A stretch of 64,000 bases of DNA from Kaistia defluvii (lineage in GTDB: Bacteria; Pseudomonadota; Alphaproteobacteria; Rhizobiales; Kaistiaceae), in the NCBI RefSeq assembly GCF_026343955.1, contig NZ_JAPKNI010000009.1:117038-181037 (forward strand), in the 5' to 3' direction. Of this stretch, positions 58,984 through 64,000 are shown one piece after another. Both the position numbers and the translations under genes were made by a program. The notes beneath the pieces are model-generated. The model did no database searches and was not told where the DNA came from. It was given only the letters and a program-made list of their open reading frames with translations. Within the stretch, counting starts at the first letter, position 1. Each line of letters starts with the position of its first letter.

Positions 58984-60222
58984 ATGGCAGCACGGATGGA
59001 GACGGGTTCGGCCATCGACGTCCTGATCGCCGGCGGCGGCTATGTCGGCCTCTGCACGGCGCTGGCGCTGAAGCAGGGCGCGCCCTCGCTTGCAGTCGCC
59101 GTCGTGGACCCGGCCCCGGCCGGCGCCGGCTCGCGCGACGGCCGCGCCTCGGCGATCGCCGCGGCGGCGAAGCGGATGCTGGAGACGCTCGGCATCTGGC
59201 AGCGGATCGAGACGACCAGCCAGCCGATCACCGAGATGATCGTCACCGACAGCCGCCTGCGCGATGCCGTGCGGCCGATCTTCCTCACCTTTTCCGGCTC
59301 GGTCGAGAGTGGCGAGCCCTTCGCCCATATGGTTCCGAACGGGGCGCTGGTCGGCGCGCTGTCGGAAGCCTGCCGCGCCGCCGGCGTCGAGCTGATCGCA
59401 GGCAATTCGGTCGCCGATTTCACCACCCGCGCGGCCTCGGTCGAGGCGAGGCTTGCCAGCGGCGGCACGATCACCACGCGCCTGCTGGTGGCCGCCGATG
59501 GCGCGAAGTCGCGCCTGCGCGATCTCGCCGGCATTCGCACGGTCGGCTGGTCCTATGGCCAGTCGGGAATCGTCACGACGGTGCAGCACGAGCGACCCCA
59601 TCATGGCCGGGCGGAGGAACATTTCCTGCCAGCGGGCCCGTTCGCCATCCTGCCCCTGCCAGGCAACCGCTCGTCGCTGGTCTGGTCGGAGCGCACCGAG
59701 CATGCGGACCGGCTGGTCCAGGCGGACGAGTTTACCTTCCAGCTCGAGCTCGAGCGGCGCTTCGGCCATCACCTGGGGCCGATCGAGGCGATCGGCCCGC
59801 GGCGCGCCTATCCGATCGGCCTGAAGCTCGCGCGTTCCTTCATCGCGCCGCGCGTGGCGCTGGTCGGCGATGCGGCGCATGCGATCCATCCGATCGCCGG
59901 CCAGGGCCTCAATCTCGGCTTCAAGGATGCGGCCGCCCTGGCCGAGACGGTGGTGGACGCCGCCCGCCTCGGGCTCGACCCAGGCACGCTCGACATCCTG
60001 GAGCGCTACGAGCGCTGGCGCCGCTTCGACACGGTGCAGATGGGCATCGTCACGGACGGGCTGACGCGGCTGTTTTCCAACGACAATCCGGCGCTGCGCA
60101 TCCTGCGCGATGTCGGCCTCGGGCTGGTCGACCGCCTGCCGCGCCTCAAGGAGAGTTTTATTGGCGCTGCGTCCGATGTCGGCCAGGCCGGCCCGCGCCT
60201 GCTGCGCGGCGAGGTGATTTGA
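58984..60222 (+). CDS. UbiH/UbiL-type FAD-dependent ubiquinone biosynthesis hydroxylase
   Basis: A 412-residue flavoprotein monooxygenase. The FAD motif IDVLIAGGGYVGLCTALALK is at residues 11-30, the second FAD motif is VALVGDAAHAIHPIAGQGLN near 294, and LNLGFKDAAALAETV follows. Enzymes of this family hydroxylate the ubiquinone ring at C1, C5 or C6. Alphaproteobacteria often use UbiL with mixed positional specificity, so the position is not assigned. AGGGATGAG precedes ATG 58984. Confidence 0.9.
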   Translation: MAARMETGSAIDVLIAGGGYVGLCTALALKQGAPSLAVAVVDPAPAGAGSRDGRASAIAAAAKRMLETLGIWQRIETTSQPITEMIVTDSRLRDAVRPIFLTFSGSVESGEPFAHMVPNGALVGALSEACRAAGVELIAGNSVADFTTRAASVEARLASGGTITTRLLVAADGAKSRLRDLAGIRTVGWSYGQSGIVTTVQHERPHHGRAEEHFLPAGPFAILPLPGNRSSLVWSERTEHADRLVQADEFTFQLELERRFGHHLGPIEAIGPRRAYPIGLKLARSFIAPRVALVGDAAHAIHPIAGQGLNLGFKDAAALAETVVDAARLGLDPGTLDILERYERWRRFDTVQMGIVTDGLTRLFSNDNPALRILRDVGLGLVDRLPRLKESFIGAASDVGQAGPRLLRGEVI

Positions 60223-60262
60223 GGGGGCTTCCCTGTCTTTTCCAGCCGATCACCCCGCACTG

Positions 60263-60401
60263 CCATCATCCTGAGGCGCTTCGCGCCAGCGAAGCCTCGA
60301 AGGAGGATCCAGCGGTAAAAATCCGTGCAGCGGTCCCGATTGTGGGTATTCCCTGGACCCTCCTTCGAGGCCCGGCTTTGCCGGGCGCCTCAGGATGATG
60401 G
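60263..60401. repeat. Long palindromic intergenic repeat (family B)
   Basis: A 17-bp perfect outer inverted repeat (60263-60279 with 60385-60401; arm CCATCATCCTGAGGCGC) encloses inner arms (CCTCGAAGGAGG and CCTCCTTCGAGG, about 60295-60306 and 60359-60370) and small GC hairpins. I recall elements with CATCCTGAGG arms dispersed in Hyphomicrobiales genomes. It lies in the 290-nt spacer between convergent genes and no coding region is seen. Confidence 0.85.
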
Positions 60402-60512
60402 TCGAGTTTTGGGGACGCGGCCTTTGGGTCTGTTGCCCCGACCGGCTTCGCCTGTTGGACGTTGCGATCCGAATCATCGTTCCGCCGCGGTCGGCGGAGG
60501 AACGGAATTTCC

Positions 60513-60704
60513 TCAGAACGGCCGGGCTTCGTCCGGGAGCATGATCGGGATGCCGCTGCGGATCGGGTAGGCGAGACGCGCCGCGCGGCTCACAAGCTCC
60601 TGGCGTTCGGCGTCATATTCGAGCGTCGTCTTGGTCAGCGGGCAGACCAGCAGCTCCAGCAGCTTGGGGTCGACCCGGCTTTCCTCGCGTTCGGCATGCA
60701 CCAT
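60513..60704 (-). CDS. Trm112 family protein (YcaR-like)
   Basis: A 63-residue small protein. [20 protein letters not shown] near residue 15 and [18 protein letters not shown] at the end match the YcaR/Trm112 fold. Only one Cys is present (Cys21), so the zinc-knuckle Cys set of some relatives is missing. In eukaryotes and archaea Trm112 activates methyltransferases; the bacterial role is uncertain. AGGAA precedes the start. It is the last gene of a leftward run with the Lon-domain gene 10 nt upstream. Confidence 0.9.
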   Translation of the reverse strand: MVHAEREESRVDPKLLELLVCPLTKTTLEYDAERQELVSRAARLAYPIRSGIPIMLPDEARPF

Positions 60705-60714
60705 CGCCGGGTTC

Positions 60715-61392
60715 CTATTGCAGCTGTGACGAGGCGTTGCCGTCGCCGCGTCGGGCGAGCGAGATCTCTGTCAGCGCGATCAGCGTCTCGGCCCGGGTGC
60801 GCAGGTCCGGCGCTTCGAGCAGCGCCTGCTTCTCCGCCATGCCATAGGGGCTCATCATCGACAGCGCATTGACCAGCGTCTCGTTCGACGCCTTCTCGAT
60901 GCTGTCCCAGTCGGCTTCGAGCTGGTTGGCGTCGAGATAGAGGCGGAACGTATCGAGCAGATGGCTGCGATCGACCGTGTCGGCGCCCGCGTCCTCGACG
61001 AAGTCGGACGGGAAATCGATCGCCGTGACCCGGCAGCGGCGGAAGCCCGATTCGGGCTCGACCTCTTCCAGGATGCGGAAGCGGCTGATGCCGGTCAGGC
61101 AGATCATGTAGCGGCCGTCGCCGGTCTCCGAATAGGAGGTGATGCGACCGGCGCAGCCGACCGCGAACAGCTCTGCCGCGTCCTCGCCGTCTTCCGTCAC
61201 CGTCATCGGCTGGACCATGCCGATGATGCGGTCGCCCGCCATTGCATGGTCGACCATGGCCATGTAGCGCGGCTCGAAGATGTTGAGAGGCATCTGGCCG
61301 CGCGGCAGGAGCAGCGCTTCGGGCAGCGGAAAGACCGGAATCAGATCGGGAAGATCGTCCGGGGCTTCATAGATGGCATTGCCTGCCTGCAT
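60715..61392 (-). CDS. LON peptidase substrate-binding (LonN) domain protein
   Basis: A 225-residue protein consisting of a Lon N-terminal-like domain with no ATPase or protease part. [20 protein letters not shown] and [20 protein letters not shown] near residue 37 are the diagnostic segments, and [20 protein letters not shown] follows. Function is unknown; it may bind unfolded protein. It lies between a CnoX-like chaperone gene and a Trm112 gene on the same strand, as in other Hyphomicrobiales. Confidence 0.92.
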   Translation of the reverse strand: MQAGNAIYEAPDDLPDLIPVFPLPEALLLPRGQMPLNIFEPRYMAMVDHAMAGDRIIGMVQPMTVTEDGEDAAELFAVGCAGRITSYSETGDGRYMICLTGISRFRILEEVEPESGFRRCRVTAIDFPSDFVEDAGADTVDRSHLLDTFRLYLDANQLEADWDSIEKASNETLVNALSMMSPYGMAEKQALLEAPDLRTRAETLIALTEISLARRGDGNASSQLQ

Positions 61393-61404
61393 GCGAATGG
61401 TGCC

Positions 61405-62334
61405 TTACGAGAACAGAAGCGAGGAAAGACGGCGGCGCCCGTACAGCGTCACCTCGTCCATCGGGCCCCAGGCCTCGAAGAACTGAACGAGCTGCTTGCG
61501 CGCCTTGTCATCCTCCCAACTGCGATTGAGGCGGAAGATGTCAAGGAGCTGGTCGGCGGCATCCTCGCGCTGGTCCTTGGCATTGAGCAGCAGGGCCAGG
61601 TCGAAGCGGGCGTCAAAATCCTTGGGATTGCTCTCGATCCGGGCGCGAAGCTCGCCTTCCTCGCCGAGATCGGCCGACTGGTCGGCGAGCGCAATCTGCG
61701 CGCGGACGGCCGAGACACCCGGGTCGTTGGCCTTTTCGGGCGGAAGCGAATCAAGCAGCTCGCGCGCCGCCTCGACATTGCCGGTCGCGACGTCGCAGCG
61801 GGCGAGACCCACCAGCGCCTTGAAGGTGTCGGGCTCGGCGGCCAGGATGGCGGCATAGACGTCGGCGGCCTGGGCGAACTGGCCCTGCTCGACGAGCGCG
61901 TCGGCCTCGGCCAGCGCCGCTTCGACTTCGGCGCCGCCGGCGGGACCCGCGACCCGCTCGATGAATTCCTTGATCTGGCCTTCCGGCAGCGCGCCCATGA
62001 AGCCATCGACCGGGCGGCCGTCGACAAAGGCGATCACGGCCGGAATCGACTGGATGCCGAGCTGGCCGGCGATCTGCGGATGGTCGTCAATGTTCATCTT
62101 GACGAGACGGACCGTGCCGCGCGCCTGCTGGACGACCTTCTCGATCACCGGCGTCAGCTGCTTGCACGGGCCGCACCAGGGCGCCCAGAAATCGACGAGT
62201 ACCGGCTGGCGGCGCGATTCCTCGAGAACGTCCTTGGCGAAGCTGTTGGTGGTCGTGTCCTTGATCAGCGTGTCGGCGCCATTGGCAGCCTGGGTCGCGG
62301 CGCTGTCGCCGATGCTGAAGCTGGGCTGGTTCAT
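61405..62334 (-). CDS. cnoX: CnoX-like thioredoxin-TPR chaperone (YbbN)
   Basis: A 309-residue protein with an N-terminal thioredoxin domain and C-terminal tetratricopeptide-like helices. The active site is WCGPC (Cys54, Cys57) in VLVDFWAPWCGPCKQLTPVI, so it keeps the redox-active pair that E. coli CnoX lacks. TPR-like repeats start near residue 145 (ALVEQGQFAQAADVYAAILA). CnoX holds folding intermediates and passes them to GroEL; Caulobacter CnoX, with the same CGPC, is also a thiol oxidoreductase. 12 nt upstream of the LonN gene. Confidence 0.9.
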   Translation of the reverse strand: MNQPSFSIGDSAATQAANGADTLIKDTTTNSFAKDVLEESRRQPVLVDFWAPWCGPCKQLTPVIEKVVQQARGTVRLVKMNIDDHPQIAGQLGIQSIPAVIAFVDGRPVDGFMGALPEGQIKEFIERVAGPAGGAEVEAALAEADALVEQGQFAQAADVYAAILAAEPDTFKALVGLARCDVATGNVEAARELLDSLPPEKANDPGVSAVRAQIALADQSADLGEEGELRARIESNPKDFDARFDLALLLNAKDQREDAADQLLDIFRLNRSWEDDKARKQLVQFFEAWGPMDEVTLYGRRRLSSLLFS

Positions 62335-62409
62335 GCGGATTGCCTCGATCATCAAAGGCCGGCTCCCGCGCCGGCGCGTCGCGGAGAACATGGCGCTTCG
62401 AACCCGGTT

Positions 62410-62928
62410 TTACAAATCCGGACTGGCCGCGGCTTCGGAAAAAGACAGGAGCAGCGGCTCGTGGCCGGTGGCGCGCAGGAAGGCGAGCAGGTCGGCGGCG
62501 GCGATCGTCGTGGTCGCCGTATTGACGAGCGGATGGAAATTGACGGCGCCCGCGGTGGCCAGCGTCTCGTCGAGCACGACCGTCAACCGGGCCGGCTGGT
62601 CGTTGATCACGCCGAACGGGGTCACCGAACCCGGCAGCACGCCGAGCAGGCTCTGCATCAGCTCGGCCGAGCCGAACGAGACGCGGCCCGAGGCGCCGAT
62701 CCGCTCATGCAGCCGCTTCAGGTCGATCGCGGCATTCTCCTCGGCGACGACGAGGAACAGCGCGCCCTTCTTGTCCTTGAGGAACAGGTTCTTGCTGTGC
62801 AGGCCGTCAATGGCGCCGCGCAGCGCCTGCGATTCCTCGACCGTGTAGAGCGGCGGATGGGTCACGGTGGTCGTCCCGATGCCGAGGCCCTCGAGAAAGG
62901 CGAACAGTTCGTCCTGGCTTGCCGGCAT
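62410..62928 (-). CDS. Prolyl-tRNA deacylase-like protein (YbaK/ProX family)
   Basis: A 172-residue stand-alone editing domain. TTVTHPPLYTVEESQALRGA near residue 20, HSKNLFLKDKKGALFLVVAE near 44-63 with the conserved Lys, and VLPGSVTPFGVINDQPARL match ProXp-ala enzymes that clear Ala-tRNA(Pro). ATG 62928 has GGGGG a few nt upstream; a longer start at 62952 is less likely. Same strand as the cnoX gene with a 75-nt gap. Confidence 0.9.
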   Translation of the reverse strand: MPASQDELFAFLEGLGIGTTTVTHPPLYTVEESQALRGAIDGLHSKNLFLKDKKGALFLVVAEENAAIDLKRLHERIGASGRVSFGSAELMQSLLGVLPGSVTPFGVINDQPARLTVVLDETLATAGAVNFHPLVNTATTTIAAADLLAFLRATGHEPLLLSFSEAAASPDL

Positions 62929-63061
62929 GCATTCCCCCTCGGTGGCTGGCATTTCTCTTCCGCGCCCCGCGCCGAAGACTGTCGTCGCGTTTTCCTGGGC
63001 AAGCCTTTCCTGAAGCATGCCGCGCCGGGGGCGGCAAGCGGGGAGGCGCAGGCGGACAAAA

Positions 63062-63090
63062 AGAAAGCCCGGCACGGGGCCGGGCTTTCT
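63062..63090. terminator. Intrinsic terminator after the Omp25-like gene
   Basis: A perfect 12-bp stem (63062-63073 with 63079-63090) has a 5-nt loop. Its AGAAA arm gives a T-rich end when read leftward, 22 nt after the porin gene stop. Confidence 0.88.
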
Positions 63091-63111
63091 CGTCGAGGCA
63101 GGCGCGAGGGA

Positions 63112-63714
63112 TCAGAACTTGAAGTTCAGGCCCGCGGTGACCGCATGGGCGGTGACGCCGCCATTCACGACGGGATCGAAATTGCCGATATCCTTCTTGC
63201 CGAGGTCGACATAGTCGTATTCGAGACGGCCTGTCAGGTTCTTGGTGAAGGCGTATTCGACGCCGGCGCCGGCGGTCCAGCCGACGGCCCACTGGCTCTC
63301 GTCGGCATATTTCAGATCGCCATAGGCGACGCCGCCCTTGGCGTAGAGCAGGAAGTTGTCCCACGCATAGCCGGCGCGAACCGTCGTCTTGCCGAGCCAG
63401 TCGAGCTCCGCCACGTCCTTCAGCGAGCTGTAGGCGATGTCGGTTTCGACGCCGATGACCCAATGGTCGATCTGGTAGTTGTAGCCCGCCTGGGCGCCGA
63501 CAAGGCCGCCCGTGCCGCTCAGGCCGTCGAGATCGCCGGTGAAATCGCCAAACAGCGCGCCGCCATGCACACCGACATAGAAGCCGGTCCAGTCAAAGGC
63601 GGCCTCGGTGACGATCGGAGCCGGGGCCGGAGCGGGCTCGTAGGTCAGATCGGCGGCGGAAGCGGCGCCGGTCAGCGCGACCAGGGCGGCGCCGGCGAGA
63701 AGAAGCTTGGTCAT
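63112..63714 (-). CDS. Omp25/Omp31-type outer membrane beta-barrel protein
   Basis: A 200-residue precursor with a clear Sec signal (LLLAGAALVALTGAASAA, cleavage near residue 21). A Pro/Ala linker (YEPAPAPAPIVTEAA) leads to an eight-stranded barrel: FDWTGFYVGVHGGALFGDF at the first strand and the terminal VTAGLNFKF with the C-terminal Phe needed for barrel assembly. Close to rhizobial and Brucella Omp25/Omp31 and Opa-like porin-family proteins. GAGG precedes the start; monocistronic with its own terminator. Confidence 0.93.
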   Translation of the reverse strand: MTKLLLAGAALVALTGAASAADLTYEPAPAPAPIVTEAAFDWTGFYVGVHGGALFGDFTGDLDGLSGTGGLVGAQAGYNYQIDHWVIGVETDIAYSSLKDVAELDWLGKTTVRAGYAWDNFLLYAKGGVAYGDLKYADESQWAVGWTAGAGVEYAFTKNLTGRLEYDYVDLGKKDIGNFDPVVNGGVTAHAVTAGLNFKF

Positions 63715-63945
63715 TGGTACCTCAAGAGATGCGAGCCCGGGCCGCTACGCACCCGAAACTCCGCCTCTCAGCCACCCCTGGCTTACCCGTGGCGAGGGCT
63801 TAGCACCGGCTTCTGGACAGAACGATGGCGGCGGCGCGGCCCGCTGCCTCCGGCCCGGATTCCCGGCTGGGCTGCGCCAAAAAGGTCGCTCATCGTGGCG
63901 GGGCGGTGGCGGCTTTCTGGCGCAAATCGGCGCGAAAAAACTCTC

Positions 63946-63974
63946 TTGCAATCGATTCCGGCTTCGGCCATAAG
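63946..63974 (+). promoter_or_regulatory. Sigma-70-type promoter reading out of the window
   Basis: TTGCAA (63946-63951) and CATAAG (63969-63974) are separated by exactly 17 nt, close to the TTGACA/TATAAT consensus. It points right, toward a gene beyond the window end. The rest of the 63715-64000 region shows no gene. Confidence 0.5.
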
Positions 63975-64000
63975 GTGCGCACGCCGGCACCGCCGGGGTT

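Overview
This 64 kb window is a GC-rich, densely coding stretch of alphaproteobacterial core chromosome. Gene content and order point to the order Hyphomicrobiales (Rhizobiales): the hisB-DUF2628-hisH-hisA-hisF-hisE-coaA cluster, hrcA/rph/rdgB/hemW, Tim44-MltA-Smr, the run from hemE through rho, mnmE, mnmG, rsmG, parA and parB, and a response regulator resembling CenR/OtpR. There are no rRNA genes and I recognised no tRNA genes, so the genus is not assigned. No prophage, insertion sequence, CRISPR array or foreign-looking island is visible.

Layout. 0-12 kb: an FzlA-like GST (cut by the left edge), uppP, an NDUFA9-like protein and hrcA, then a plus-strand block of rph-rdgB-hemW, a divergent LpoA-like lipoprotein, rsmI-yraN-gshB and comM. 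12-20 kb: an OlsB-like acyltransferase, then leftward genes: grpE with a TRIC channel, a CDF transporter, coaA and most of the histidine pathway. 20-27 kb: hslVU, a DUF1402 protein, a leftward Tim44-MltA-Smr-HTH operon, and secB. 27-31 kb: leftward dnaQ-coaE-aroE-maf-ppsR. 31.4-42 kb: mostly rightward hemE-hemJ-rho, mnmE-mnmG-rsmG and parA-parB, interrupted by one DUF255 gene on the minus strand. 42-51 kb: holA, lptE-leuS, a YggS protein, an L,D-transpeptidase, a CenR-like regulator with a lone cyclic-nucleotide domain, and xth. 51-64 kb: lolA, ftsK, an aminotransferase, the glnK-amtB operon, tesB, a ubiquinone hydroxylase, Trm112/LonN/CnoX/ProX genes and an Omp25-type porin.

The most notable locus is the spacer between ppsR and hemE (about 30.94-31.35 kb). 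It sits where transcription switches from leftward to rightward, and it has the same flanking genes as the Caulobacter origin. It is locally AT-rich and holds an exact CtrA box (TTAA-N7-TTAAC), five GANTC (CcrM) sites within 181 bp and several degenerate DnaA boxes, including one identical 9-mer at both ends. Two near-perfect parS sites lie 6.6 and 8.6 kb to its right, next to parAB. I infer that this is the chromosomal origin and centromere region. A second exact CtrA box lies upstream of the aminotransferase-ftsK genes. Other regulatory signals include a sigma-54-like promoter before glnK-amtB and weak heat-shock-like promoters before grpE and hslV. Three families of palindromic intergenic repeats occupy most of the remaining non-coding space.
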